The translations under genes were made by a program, and so were the position numbers. Positions 46,526 through 54,750 of a stretch of 64,000 bases of DNA are shown in pieces. The notes under the pieces were generated by a model, which made no database searches, was not told where the DNA came from, and saw nothing but the letters and a program-made list of their open reading frames with translations. Positions within the stretch are counted from its first letter, which is position 1, and each line of letters opens with the position of its first letter. The stretch is from Paraburkholderia sabiae (GTDB lineage: Bacteria > Pseudomonadota > Gammaproteobacteria > Burkholderiales > Burkholderiaceae): NCBI RefSeq assembly GCF_030412785.1, contig NZ_CP125297.1, forward strand, positions 372,001 to 436,000. The letters are read 5' to 3'.

Positions 46526-48152
46526 GAGGTTGTGTGGAAACGACTTTTTTCGCGTTAAGGCGAGTTTGCCTGCCGTGCTGGAGCGCGTTTTGTAGACCCG
46601 GCGATCTTCTCGACATCGCCGGTCGCAAGAAGGCCCTCAGGGCCTCAGCTTCCAGCCATCCTCATCGCCTTCATCGTCCTCGCAACCCCAAGTATATTCA
46701 TGACTCGCTTTAGGTTGTAGGCCAGTACCTGGAGACTCATTTCGGTACTCACCCGCCCAAGCGTGCGGGTCAGGAAGTGTGTGGAACCCATCCAGTGCTT
46801 GAGCGTTCCGAAGACATGCTCGACAGTACTTCTGCGTACGGTCATTGCCTCAGGACTTCGGTCCAACCGGCGCTGCATCGCTTCCAGTACATGTTCGTGC
46901 TCCCATCGTCGGATGCGGCGATAGTCGCTGGGCGAACAGCGCGCCTTGAGAGGGCAGCGCGGGCAAGCGCTGGGCCAGTACATCCGCAGATTCATTTCAT
47001 TTTCGACGGTGTTGAATCGATGAATGGCGCGTTCGCCGGCCGGGCATCGGTACACGTCGTCTTTTGCAACGTAGACGAAGTCGCGCTTTGTAAAGAGGCC
47101 CTTCTTCCTGGACGCCGAGGTCAGTGGTTTGGGGACATACGCCGTGATGCCGGCCAGATCGCACGAGCGGATCTCAGGACCGCTGTAGTAGCCTCGATCA
47201 GCCAGCACCTTCAGTCCTGGTTTGTCCATCGCCTCCTTCGCTGAGACGGCCATCTTGCTGAGTTGACCACGATCGTTTCTGACGTTGGTCACCTCGTGCT
47301 CGACAATCAGATGATGCTTCGTGTCCACAACAGTCTGAACGTTGTAGCCGACCGTTCCGGTTCGCCTGCCGTCACTGGTCATGGAACGGGAGTCCGGATC
47401 CGTGAGCGACAACTGTTTGTCGGGCTGGTTTTTCAACTGCGCTCTGATCTGCTCGAGTTCACGCATCTGCTGGCGCAAACGGGCGATCTTCTCGTAAAGC
47501 CGCACAGTCTTCACATCGAAACCAATCGGGCTGGTTCGGTCTGCGGTTTCAATCGCGTCGAGGTATCGCTGAACGCTTTCCTCAATCTGCTGCTGACGCT
47601 TGTCGATTTTGCCCGCCGTGTAATTCCTGTCCCGGCTGTTCACAGCCTTGAACTTGCTGCCGTCGATGGCCACCGTATCGGCAGATAGCAGTTTCAGACC
47701 GCGGCATAGTTCGACGAAACGCCGGCATACGTTCCGTATTGCCGCGCCGTTGTCGCGGCGAAAGTCTGCGATCGTCTTGAAGTCTGGTGTCAGACGTCCT
47801 GTCAGCCACATCATTTCGATATTGCGCTGGCATTCGCGCTCAAGACGCCGACTGGAAGGTACCCGGTTCAGGTAGCCATAAATGTAGACCTTGAGCATCA
47901 TGCCCGGGTGGTAGGACGGACGCCCTGTGACTGCAGGCTTAGCGCCGTTGAAGCCAAGTTCCGCAAGGTCCAGTTCGTCGACGAAGACATCTATGATTCT
48001 GACCGGATTGTCCTGTCCTATGTAGTCGTCGACGCATTCGGGAAGTAGTGCGACCTGCTTGCGGTCATCGCCTTCAACGAATCGCTTCATGAGTCACCCG
48101 CTCTCAATGAGTTGATTCAGTTTAGGCGATCGATGCGTTTTCACACACCCTC
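46526..48152 (-). mobile_element. IS1182-family insertion sequence (copy 2)
   Basis: 1627 bp with inverted ends GAGGTTGTGTGGAAACG (left) and, as reverse complement of the right end, GAGGGTGTGTGAAAACG. GGCC occurs on both sides (46522-46525 and 48153-48156), read as the target duplication. It is not a copy of the element at 4324-5856: transposase and ends differ. Both chose GGCC at the left edge of a dispersed repeat. Confidence 0.87.
46645..48090 (-). CDS. IS1182-family transposase
   Basis: 481 residues, intact. RFVEGDDRKQVALLPECVDD, then GRPSYHPGMMLKVYIYGYLN, VAIDGSKFKAVNSRDRNYT (first catalytic Asp), GLKVLADRGYYSG (second Asp) and RRSTVEHVFGTLKHWMG (Glu). A Cys-rich insertion with CPRCPLKARCS is present. 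Clearly distinct from the 446-residue enzyme of copy 1. Confidence 0.94.
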   Translation of the reverse strand: MKRFVEGDDRKQVALLPECVDDYIGQDNPVRIIDVFVDELDLAELGFNGAKPAVTGRPSYHPGMMLKVYIYGYLNRVPSSRRLERECQRNIEMMWLTGRLTPDFKTIADFRRDNGAAIRNVCRRFVELCRGLKLLSADTVAIDGSKFKAVNSRDRNYTAGKIDKRQQQIEESVQRYLDAIETADRTSPIGFDVKTVRLYEKIARLRQQMRELEQIRAQLKNQPDKQLSLTDPDSRSMTSDGRRTGTVGYNVQTVVDTKHHLIVEHEVTNVRNDRGQLSKMAVSAKEAMDKPGLKVLADRGYYSGPEIRSCDLAGITAYVPKPLTSASRKKGLFTKRDFVYVAKDDVYRCPAGERAIHRFNTVENEMNLRMYWPSACPRCPLKARCSPSDYRRIRRWEHEHVLEAMQRRLDRSPEAMTVRRSTVEHVFGTLKHWMGSTHFLTRTLGRVSTEMSLQVLAYNLKRVMNILGVARTMKAMRMAGS

Positions 48153-48346
48153 GGCCGTTTGCGTAGGTCTTACCTGTGTAACAACCTTTCTCGTTCAAAG
48201 TCAGAAGGTAGACGGCCTTGCTTTGAATCTGAAGTTCTGCGGATGGCTCCGAGTCCTTGGGGAAAATACTGATGGCCTACGGTGCTGCATCCGGCAAGAA
48301 GAGCGAGCGCATATGCGGCGAGTACTGTCTTCGGCGTGTTATGCAT
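48153..48346 (-). pseudogene. Lipoprotein gene truncated by the IS1182-family element
   Basis: The minus-strand ATG at 48346 opens HNTPKTVLAAYALALLAGCS, a lipoprotein signal with lipobox LAGC. After CSTVG the frame shifts; the next frame reads DSEPSAELQIQSKAVYLL and TLNEKGCYTGKTYANG up to the GGCC target duplication, where the IS begins. Without the IS the frame would run straight into the dispersed repeat of copy B (QERSFDIPARIIDNQ) and stop at DPIYG. It begins 2 bp after the immunity-like gene, as in toxin-immunity-lipoprotein operons. Confidence 0.65.
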
Positions 48347-48348
48347 CT

Positions 48349-48669
48349 CTATTCGTATTTGAATTCAAGCGAGTATCTACCGGCCTCGACATCGACAGTA
48401 AATTTGCATCTTTTCCATCGTGGCTGATTCTTTGCAACAAAGAAGCGTCGATGCTCGACAAGCAGCTCGAGTAACTGACGATTCACGTTAACGCCGCCGG
48501 TAAACCACGAGTCGTTACCGATACCGTCTATTAAGTCGAAAGCAAATTGCGCGTGATCATCTTCGTCACTCAGGTCCGCTTGCATCATGATGATTTTTGC
48601 TTCGTCTGGTGCTGCCGAACAAAGCAACTGCCCGATCTCGTTGCAAATCTGAACGTCCCTGCTGTCCAT
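48349..48669 (-). CDS. Immunity-like protein (YezG/DUF600-like)
   Basis: 106 residues from the ATG at 48669, overlapping the stop of a toxin-like remnant (TGATG). DSRDVQICNEIGQLLCSAAPDEAK is followed by an acidic middle and WKRCKFTVDVEAGRYSLEFKYE. Length and helix-strand pattern resemble YezG-type immunity proteins of polymorphic toxins. The direct overlap with a toxin C-terminus supports an immunity role. Confidence 0.55.
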   Translation of the reverse strand: MDSRDVQICNEIGQLLCSAAPDEAKIIMMQADLSDEDDHAQFAFDLIDGIGNDSWFTGGVNVNRQLLELLVEHRRFFVAKNQPRWKRCKFTVDVEAGRYSLEFKYE

Positions 48670-48788
48670 CACTTACCTCCCGGTGCGTTCTTAAAATACT
48701 GTCCCACAAGCCGTCCATTGTCGAGCTGTAGGTAATATTGAACCCATCTGGCCGCTTGCTCGCCTCCGTATACAAGACCTCTATGGAC
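48669..48788 (-). pseudogene. C-terminal remnant of a toxin-like protein
   Basis: The minus-strand frame gives LVYGGEQAARWVQYYLQLDN and GRLVGQYFKNAPGGK, ending in a TGA that overlaps the ATG of the immunity-like gene. Upstream the frame is closed by a TGA and no start exists; an adjacent frame (RNGQDVEASIE) may be the preceding part. It looks like the tip of an Rhs or other polymorphic toxin left behind after deletion. Confidence 0.55.
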
Positions 48789-48963
48789 GCTTCAACGTCT
48801 TGGCCGTTTCGAACGGCTTTCCCTTACGTCACCACTCGCTCATCGAGAGACGAACCTCGGCTGCGGCGACGTCAGCGTTCACTGCAAGCGAATGCGTACT
48901 TGCGACCCTGAACGGCCCTTCACCGTTGTCCAAACCGGTCGTTCATTCTCAATTTCGGCGGAT

Positions 48964-49305
48964 TCAGGGAGCCAGCCGAGTGTTATCTGACACCGTGAAA
49001 GCCACACACTGAAGATGACGACAAAGTTCACCGAGACACTCGATGAATTGGTCGCGAGATGATGTTGACCACGTCAGACCAGAGCGCAGAGCGAGGTGCG
49101 CGGAACCCACGGGGTCATTCGCCAGAGTGACTTCCAGACTGTATTCCTCGGCATTCACAAACACGCCCGTTGCAGCTCCCGGGAACGTGGCATCAAAGAT
49201 TCGCCGCACGGACTCGGCGTCACCCAAAGCGCTTACTTCGCGAACATCGTTCAGACTTTCTGCATCACGATTCGCCGGTTTAAGGACGATGATGTCAAAA
49301 CTCAT
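48964..49305 (-). CDS. Small hypothetical, immunity-like protein
   Basis: 113 residues; AAGGA lies 8 bp before the ATG. It begins SFDIIVLKPANRDAESLNDV, continues VSALGDAESVRRIFDATFPG and ends CVAFTVSDNTR. This small family occurs repeatedly in Burkholderia near Rhs and contact-dependent toxins. Cytosolic. Exact toxin partner unknown. Confidence 0.65.
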   Translation of the reverse strand: MSFDIIVLKPANRDAESLNDVREVSALGDAESVRRIFDATFPGAATGVFVNAEEYSLEVTLANDPVGSAHLALRSGLTWSTSSRDQFIECLGELCRHLQCVAFTVSDNTRLAP

Positions 49306-49360
49306 TGCCAGTCCTTTTGTACTAGGTTGAATATGCGGGCGTGTCCGAGGTTCTCCGGCG

Positions 49361-49406
49361 AATTGACGACGATCTATGTGCCGATGTCGAACGCCCCTTC
49401 CTGGCC
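49361..49406 (-). repeat. Dispersed ~45-bp repeat, minus orientation
   Basis: Read on the minus strand: GGCCAGGAAGGGGCGTTCGAC followed by ATCGTCGTCAATT. It lies between the minus-strand small genes at 49426 and 48964, again upstream of the next co-directional gene. Confidence 0.65.
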
Positions 49407-49425
49407 GGACACGGTATTTCGCTGA

Positions 49426-49680
49426 TCAGCCTGATTGAAGGTTGGTGACGCAGTCGCCGATTGCCTGCGCGAACAGCGGACCGGATAAATCGATACCTAC
49501 CCGCGCGAGCGAAAGCAACAATTGGTCGACGCCTTCAACGACGCCGACAATGCGGCCGTTTTTAACGGGATCGCTAAAGACAGGTAGTGCGTCGGGCAAG
49601 TGGGATTCGATACTTGCGATTCCGTCCTCAACTTGAAGGTCGATTCCGAACGGCAGCGAAAATTCTCGATTCTTAACCAT
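49426..49680 (-). CDS. Small hypothetical protein
   Basis: 84 residues from the ATG at 49680, chosen because AGGAAAT directly precedes it; an ATG at 49719 is in frame upstream. Reads VKNREFSLPFGIDLQVEDGI and VDQLLLSLARVGIDLSG. Not recognised. Part of the orphan array. Confidence 0.45.
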   Translation of the reverse strand: MVKNREFSLPFGIDLQVEDGIASIESHLPDALPVFSDPVKNGRIVGVVEGVDQLLLSLARVGIDLSGPLFAQAIGDCVTNLQSG

Positions 49681-49780
49681 ATTTCCTGTCTCGAGGACTT
49701 CAGCAGCCGCATTGTCCACGAACTGGCGGCCCAGGTCAGACCGAAATTGGCCCGCTGCGCGACGCTATCAACTCACTCAC

Positions 49781-50176
49781 TTACCACCAGCGTTCGAAGT
49801 CCGCGAACTTGCGCGCTACCACAGCGAACTCTTCGCGATGAAGCGGTGCAAGAATGGCCATCTTCCCGATAACTCCGTTGGAATGCGTCCTTCTACCCTC
49901 GAAGGACACCTGGAAACCAGCAGTAGACTTCAAAACACGCAAAACTAATCGGCGTTCAATGTCGAACAGTTCGGGATTCGTGCAATCGTCGACAGTCAAC
50001 CCTTTCACGAAGGAATCCCACGTCGAACACGATATCCAAGCACGGTCACGGAAGTGCAAGCGCTGAAGGAATTGGTTGGCCTCTATCGTTACGTTGCAGC
50101 ACATCGACGGAAGACGGTCGTCCGTTTCCACGACATCTATGTCGATGCGAGACGGCACTTGAAGTGCAATTCTCAT
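49781..50176 (-). CDS. Small hypothetical, immunity-like protein
   Basis: 131 residues; AAAAGG precedes the ATG. Begins RIALQVPSRIDIDVVETDDR and contains AWISCSTWDSFVKGL and GFQVSFEGRR. No signal peptide. It lies 46 bp downstream (minus strand) of a dispersed repeat, like the other array members. Confidence 0.5.
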   Translation of the reverse strand: MRIALQVPSRIDIDVVETDDRLPSMCCNVTIEANQFLQRLHFRDRAWISCSTWDSFVKGLTVDDCTNPELFDIERRLVLRVLKSTAGFQVSFEGRRTHSNGVIGKMAILAPLHREEFAVVARKFADFERWW

Positions 50177-50221
50177 AGACGCAACCTTTTCGGCGGCTCC
50201 TCAAACTTGGCGGCGAGGGAA

Positions 50222-50266
50222 ATTGTTGACGATTTTACTTCGTTCGTCGAGTGACCGTTTGTGGCC
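50222..50266 (-). repeat. Dispersed ~45-bp repeat, minus orientation
   Basis: Read on the minus strand: GGCCACAAACGGTCACTCGAC followed by ATCGTCAACAAT. It is upstream of the minus-strand gene starting at 50176. Confidence 0.75.
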
Positions 50267-50427
50267 GATTATGTGAGGTCGCCAACGGCCGCTTTATGGC
50301 ACTCCAGTTCGCGAAAACCTTGATTCGACTGACTGACCGCTTTGGAGACGGCCGTCTGACCGGAGAGGGTCGGTTTTGTGCGTTCGCGGTCGGTCGGGGA
50401 TCGCGAGGGCGACGAGTGGGTGCTGTT

Positions 50428-50471
50428 GGCAGGAGCAGTCATTCGACACGGGCGGCTGGATCGTCAACAAT
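50428..50471 (+). repeat. Dispersed ~45-bp repeat
   Basis: GGCAGGAGCAGTCATTCGAC followed by ATCGTCAACAAT, 28 bp before the GNAT gene. The ~80 bp before it (from GGGTCGGTTT at 50368) are also similar to the sequence before the half copy at 51775. Confidence 0.75.
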
Positions 50472-50499
50472 ACGAGACCTGAATCCCTCTCCAGCCCGT

Positions 50500-50934
50500 A
50501 TGCTTATTGAATTGACCGACAGTCCCGAGGCGGACGATGAAGCGTTCGTGATCGCCCAGACCAGAGCGTTCAACGCTGCATTTACGAAGGATGATCTGCG
50601 CCCGCTGTGTGTTTTCGTCCGAGACGGTAACGGGAGCATCGTCGGCGGCTTGACCGCGAAGACATGCTGGGATTACCTCGAGATTCAGTTCCTGTGGGTA
50701 GATGAGAGCCACCGCGCCAATGGCTTAGCCTCGGACTTGATGAAGACTGCTGAACGGGAAGCTGCGAACCGGGGGTGTAAGCATGTATTCCTAGATACGC
50801 TTAGCTTCCAGGCTCCCGGTTTTTACGAAAAGCTTGGTTATTCCGAGTTCGGTCGCCTGGAAGGATTTAACGGGCGGCATCTCCGTCACTTTCTACACAA
50901 GTCATTGGCCCCATCGGCATACGTGCAAAGGTAA
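50500..50934 (+). CDS. GNAT-family N-acetyltransferase
   Basis: 144 residues from the ATG at 50500; the frame is open further upstream but that part overlaps the dispersed repeat. GNAT core: LEIQFLWVDESHRANGLASD (motif A, acetyl-CoA pyrophosphate loop) and FLDTLSFQAPGFYEKLGYSEFG (motif B). Acceptor unknown; small GNATs next to repeats in this island may be resistance or toxin-related enzymes. Confidence 0.82.
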   Translation: MLIELTDSPEADDEAFVIAQTRAFNAAFTKDDLRPLCVFVRDGNGSIVGGLTAKTCWDYLEIQFLWVDESHRANGLASDLMKTAEREAANRGCKHVFLDTLSFQAPGFYEKLGYSEFGRLEGFNGRHLRHFLHKSLAPSAYVQR

Positions 50935-51030
50935 TGGCAGCGATATGTCCGAGATTTTCCAGGCTGTCGTTTGAATATCAACAGAAGGTCTCTAAGACTG
51001 CCTGTTCACGGCACTCCAACGAGGGAATAA

Positions 51031-51648
51031 ATGATCGATTCGTCTGCTGTTGCGTCGGTTTTTTCTATCTATGCGGCGGGTGTGGTCATACCCGGTCCGA
51101 ACTTCGTCGCAGTCGCTCACAAGGCGGTTTCCGGAAGACGTTCCGATACGCTCGCGCTTGTAGCTGGAATCGTAACGGTCAATCTGTTCTGGGCGACCTG
51201 CGCGATCTTCGGTATCGGAATGGTGTTTGCCATTTTCCCGTGGCTTGCTGTGGCGATTAAGCTTGCTGGTGCTGCATATCTGATCTGGTTCGGGCTGCGG
51301 CTCGTTGTGTCGGCTCGTGCAGGCGATGCGGCGGTCCATCACGTTTCGAAGTCGCCTATTTTTCGTGGGGCATTCCTACAAGGAATCGCGACAAATATCG
51401 CGAACCCGAAGTCCATCGCCTTCTATGCTGCCGTGTTTTCGTCGGCCACGCCCGCCCACGTATCCACACCGACCTTCTTTGCAATGCTTGTCACCGTCTG
51501 TGTGACTGCGACCTGCTGGTATGGCGCAGTTGCACTTGTCCTATCGCACTCGGCAATTGCAACGGCGTATCGTCGCATGAAGGCCTGGATCGACCGCGCA
51601 TGTGGATGCGTCATTGTCGCCTTGGGTATCCGGCAGGCTTTTCGCTAG
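51031..51648 (+). CDS. LysE/RhtB-family amino-acid exporter
   Basis: 205 residues; GAGGGA precedes the ATG. Six hydrophobic segments; N-terminal VVIPGPNFVAVAHKAVSGRR is the RhtB/LysE signature, and GIATNIANPKSIAFYAAVF the second family block. Inner-membrane efflux of amino acids such as homoserine, threonine or lysine. Confidence 0.9.
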   Translation: MIDSSAVASVFSIYAAGVVIPGPNFVAVAHKAVSGRRSDTLALVAGIVTVNLFWATCAIFGIGMVFAIFPWLAVAIKLAGAAYLIWFGLRLVVSARAGDAAVHHVSKSPIFRGAFLQGIATNIANPKSIAFYAAVFSSATPAHVSTPTFFAMLVTVCVTATCWYGAVALVLSHSAIATAYRRMKAWIDRACGCVIVALGIRQAFR

Positions 51649-51836
51649 CAATGCGTCCTATCGAACGATTGCATCCACTGGTTGAATCCGCACAAACACC
51701 ACTGTCGCTTGCGGGTCGGTTTGGTGCGTTTGCCTTCGGCGCGCGATCGGCGAAGACGACGAATGCGTACAGTCGGCCAGAAGCGGTCCGCGGACCGAGG
51801 TCTGATGCGATGTCGCCGGGGTGTGTGCTTTTCTCC

Positions 51837-52220
51837 CTACCCACCACGAAAAACAGCCTCAATGTTGTTCCCGTCCGGATCGAGCACGAAAGCGGCGTAG
51901 TAACAAGGCGGATAGCCATGCCGGGTGTCACGGTAGCCGGGTGCGCCGTTATCGGTGCCACCAGCTTTCAGGGCTGCCGCGTAGAATGCGTCTACCTCGG
52001 CGCAACTCATCGCTACAAAGGCAGTGTGCTGTTTCACGCCATGCGGGTGAAAGCGGTCAATCCAGAAAACCGGGTATTCGAGGCCGTAGCCGATGCCATC
52101 GGTCCCGCTGTTGTCCGGCATTTGCATTATGCGACGCATGCCAAGCGCACCCAAAGCGGCGTCGTAAAACGTCGCGGAACGATGGACATCCGCGACTCCA
52201 ATTCCGGTGTGATCGATCAT
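51837..52220 (-). CDS. Glyoxalase/VOC-family protein
   Basis: 127 residues from the ATG at 52220, with AAGG 7 bp upstream. IDHTGIGVADVHRSATFYDA at the start and YYAAFVLDPDGNNIEAVF at the end are the two VOC metal-ligand blocks (His3, Glu near the C-terminus). Small-molecule lyase or dioxygenase-like; substrate unknown. Confidence 0.85.
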   Translation of the reverse strand: MIDHTGIGVADVHRSATFYDAALGALGMRRIMQMPDNSGTDGIGYGLEYPVFWIDRFHPHGVKQHTAFVAMSCAEVDAFYAAALKAGGTDNGAPGYRDTRHGYPPCYYAAFVLDPDGNNIEAVFRGG

Positions 52221-52369
52221 CGCAGTACCTTGAGTGTTCATCGATCCATGACGGACCTAGAAGGCCGCCACAATGCGGTCATTCAAAGGTGGTCACCTGT
52301 CTACCAGATTCAGCGTCGAGTTGATGACCTGCAAACTAGCGACCGGTTGCGAACTCAGCGCAGGGAAAA

Positions 52370-52795
52370 CTACTCGCGTCTGAAACGGAGAATCCCCCTT
52401 CCTATTGGATTTCCTGCTACTAGCGGATTCGGCATCCATGCCGTGCTGACGTCGAGCGTGTCTCCATCAAGCTTGTAGAATCGTTCCTGCTCAGTGCCGT
52501 TCCAGGCTTCATTCCAGGATGAATCAACCTTTGTGATGAATCTATCCCCATCTATCCGATACCGTCCTGTATAGGCCATCATAGTACGGAAAAGTGCCAC
52601 CAGTTTCTCGTCTGTATTCCCTGCCTGCCTCACTGTTGCCGTTACTAGTACCATCATTCGCCCATCAGGGTGGAAAATAAGGTACCCATTGGGGGCGGCG
52701 CCCCACGGTTGGGTGCGCTCCTTTGAATCCTGAAGCTCAGTATCAAAAGACACCAGCCGCCAGCAACCGTGCAGCCTGCTGTTGCGCTCAGACAT
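52370..52795 (-). CDS. Lipocalin-like domain protein
   Basis: 141 residues. HGCWRLVSFDTELQDSKE, GYLIFHPDGRMMVLVT, YTGRYRIDGDRFI and ERFYKLDGDTL follow the lipocalin_5-type beta-barrel pattern. No signal peptide. Function unknown. Confidence 0.8.
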   Translation of the reverse strand: MSERNSRLHGCWRLVSFDTELQDSKERTQPWGAAPNGYLIFHPDGRMMVLVTATVRQAGNTDEKLVALFRTMMAYTGRYRIDGDRFITKVDSSWNEAWNGTEQERFYKLDGDTLDVSTAWMPNPLVAGNPIGRGILRFRRE

Positions 52796-53169
52796 ATTCC
52801 CTCCCGGAGTATTTCAACGGAATCTACCTATCTGTTGAGTTTAGGGTATCCGTCGTGCAACGCTGGACGCGGGCCCAGGCTACGCTCTCGGCGCGGCCTC
52901 CCTGGCTTGCGGAGACACGTGACGATGGTGGAAAATCGCCCGCAGGTTGCGTCTTCCATTCGTGGTGACACATTGCTCCTACGTCGGATTTTCGCGCCAA
53001 CGTGGCGCGTTGCACTGCAGTCAGAAGACAATCGGCCGTCCCAACGACCGATCGCCAACGCGAGCAAAAGACCGTACATGGCGGAGCAGGGTAGTTCGTC
53101 GTCAGCGGGCAATGTCCTATGCTCATTCCAGATCTCCGCTCTGGCTGCAACCGGCGAGCTGCGGTCCGC
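52796..53169. other. Intergenic region without a supported gene
   Basis: Frames on both strands are Arg/Ser-rich and show no family motif. It presumably holds the promoter of the lipocalin-like gene (reading left). Confidence 0.3.
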
Positions 53170-53823
53170 TCAATCGAACTTTGTCGGCGCTATGCATTTG
53201 AACGCGTCAGCGGGCAAGTTCAGGTGCTTGATGACGTCGCCTGCATTTGCTTCGTTCATATGCGTCGTATTCGCGACTGTCGTCAGGCTCAGCGACGCCC
53301 GAGGTGCAAAGCAAAACGATCGATTCAAGGCATCGTAAGCGAGCACACGCCATGTCGTTGTCTTACGCTTGCTTCCGTAGATTGTCGGATAGACCACCAG
53401 CGGGGACGCGGCCTGGTCGAGCCTGATAACGAGCGGATGTTTGACGCCGACACACTGATCCTCGCGCGTCTCACCAAACGGCACGTGAGAGAACTGCACC
53501 AGGGTCAGGTAGTCGGTATCAGCCTTGTAAATCAGCACATCGCACTGGCCCGACTGCAGCGGATGCGTGTCCGCATTACCGTTGAGAACGGGCAATAGCC
53601 ACGCCGTATCCGCGCCGGACCTGAAGGAAACGATGTCGCCCGTGGCGATGTCGAACGCTTGATTACCGCCGCGATTGGTGTACAGGACGCTAATCGACTG
53701 TTCGATCAGGACTGTGATCTCCAGCTTGTCGTGTTTGACAACTGGTCCTTCGGCCCAGGCGGACGAGACGGTTGTCGCAAGAAACGCGGCGGCAAGCAAC
53801 GCAAGTCGAAAGCGCATACGCAA
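53170..53823 (-). CDS. Exported hypothetical protein
   Basis: 217 residues. Signal peptide FRLALLAAAFLATTVSSAWA, then a beta-rich domain (LEITVLIEQSISVLYTNRGG, IVSFRSGADTAWLLPVLNG). A loose resemblance to VirB9/TrbG was considered and not upheld. Starts 6 bp after the end of the small gene at 53830, so the two are likely one operon. Confidence 0.55.
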   Translation of the reverse strand: MRMRFRLALLAAAFLATTVSSAWAEGPVVKHDKLEITVLIEQSISVLYTNRGGNQAFDIATGDIVSFRSGADTAWLLPVLNGNADTHPLQSGQCDVLIYKADTDYLTLVQFSHVPFGETREDQCVGVKHPLVIRLDQAASPLVVYPTIYGSKRKTTTWRVLAYDALNRSFCFAPRASLSLTTVANTTHMNEANAGDVIKHLNLPADAFKCIAPTKFD

Positions 53824-53829
53824 ATTTGG

Positions 53830-54141
53830 TTAAGGGCGTTGAAGTGTGTAGTTCACGGTGATGGCAGTCGTTACGCTACTGTAATGCGGATTGAACGTCG
53901 CGGTTTGCGCATTGTCCACGTCTTCGCCGAAGAAACCCCTGCGCACGCGAAAGATGGTCGCGATGAAAGCCGTCGCCGAGGTAATCGGGTTCATACGCGT
54001 CGCCTGTTCGACCAGGATCGACAGCCCGTTGATGCCCATGCGAAAGATGATCCCGCAAGTGAGAAAGAGTGGAGGTGCGGACGGCGACGAATGAACCGAT
54101 CTCGTGATGGATATTGGAATGAGGAAGGCAGCACTACTCAT
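53830..54141 (-). CDS. Hypothetical protein
   Basis: Up to 103 residues; a start at the ATG at 54039 would give 69. The C-terminal part GINGLSILVEQATRMNPITS and RRGFFGEDVDNAQTATFNPH looks coding, the N-terminal part less so. Not recognised; it may be the end of a truncated gene. Confidence 0.4.
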   Translation of the reverse strand: MSSAAFLIPISITRSVHSSPSAPPLFLTCGIIFRMGINGLSILVEQATRMNPITSATAFIATIFRVRRGFFGEDVDNAQTATFNPHYSSVTTAITVNYTLQRP

Positions 54142-54282
54142 CTTGCGCGTTTTCGCATCGCTGGCCTCACGGCAAGCATCCTGTGTGCAGGATCGGCCTG
54201 CGATGGGGATCGAAACTCTGTTATCGGTCTCTGGCTTGAATGTCCGTTGTCGAGCAATTTCACTGTCCGCTCAGGGGTGAGT

Positions 54283-54750
54283 TCAGGCATCCGAAAAGTC
54301 GCATCCGGAATCCGCTGCGGCCGCGAGCATCGACCGACGGCAGCCCGGAGCACCGCAACGACACGCATAGTCGGCGCGGATCTCGTCGGTGATCTCGCCA
54401 TCGACGCACAGTCCATAGTCGATGAATAACTCGTCGCCCGGATGAATGTCGACGAGCGCATGAATGAAGACGCGCTGACCGGTCTCGATCGCCTCGCAGT
54501 TGGGGGCGCATGCGTGATTGATGAAGCGTGCGCTGTTGCCACCACGGCTGCCGTCGATCACGTGCCCATCCGACAGACCAAAGACAAACGTGTGGCCATC
54601 GTCGGCTCGCTGACGGGCAGCCGCGCGTCGCCAGCTGGTCACCTCGCCCGTGTACTCGATGAGCCGCTCGCCTGCCGCGACCGGCAGCAGGGCAAACACG
54701 CCCTTGCCGTGTACCGGTGAGCGTCGTGAGGTGATACGCCGTCGTTGCAT
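54283..54750 (-). CDS. SET-domain protein-lysine methyltransferase
   Basis: 155 residues from the ATG at 54750 (an ATG at 54780 is in frame). SET core: GKGVFALLPVAAGERLIEYTGE, the SAM/catalytic RFINHACAPNCEA, and ELFIDYG with the catalytic tyrosine, followed by a post-SET cysteine cluster CRCGAPGC that can bind zinc. Such SET proteins are recurrent in Burkholderiaceae; one idea is methylation of HU-like proteins, and an HU gene lies 300 bp away. Confidence 0.88.
   Translation of the reverse strand: MQRRRITSRRSPVHGKGVFALLPVAAGERLIEYTGEVTSWRRAAARQRADDGHTFVFGLSDGHVIDGSRGGNSARFINHACAPNCEAIETGQRVFIHALVDIHPGDELFIDYGLCVDGEITDEIRADYACRCGAPGCRRSMLAAAADSGCDFSDA

Noticed and set aside
34128..50471. Integron attC sites or a CRISPR array as explanation of the dispersed repeats
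   Set aside because: Spacing is irregular and gene-sized, copies occur on both strands, no integron integrase or cas gene is present, and no attC core (GTTRRRY with matching simple sites) was recognised.
50251..50499. An N-terminal extension of the GNAT gene from the GTG at 50251
   Set aside because: The extension overlaps a dispersed repeat and has no protein-like pattern; the ATG at 50500 begins directly at the expected GNAT start.
53170..53823. Possible VirB9/TrbG conjugation protein
   Set aside because: Only a general exported beta-rich pattern is shared; characteristic VirB9 motifs are missing and no other conjugation genes are nearby.
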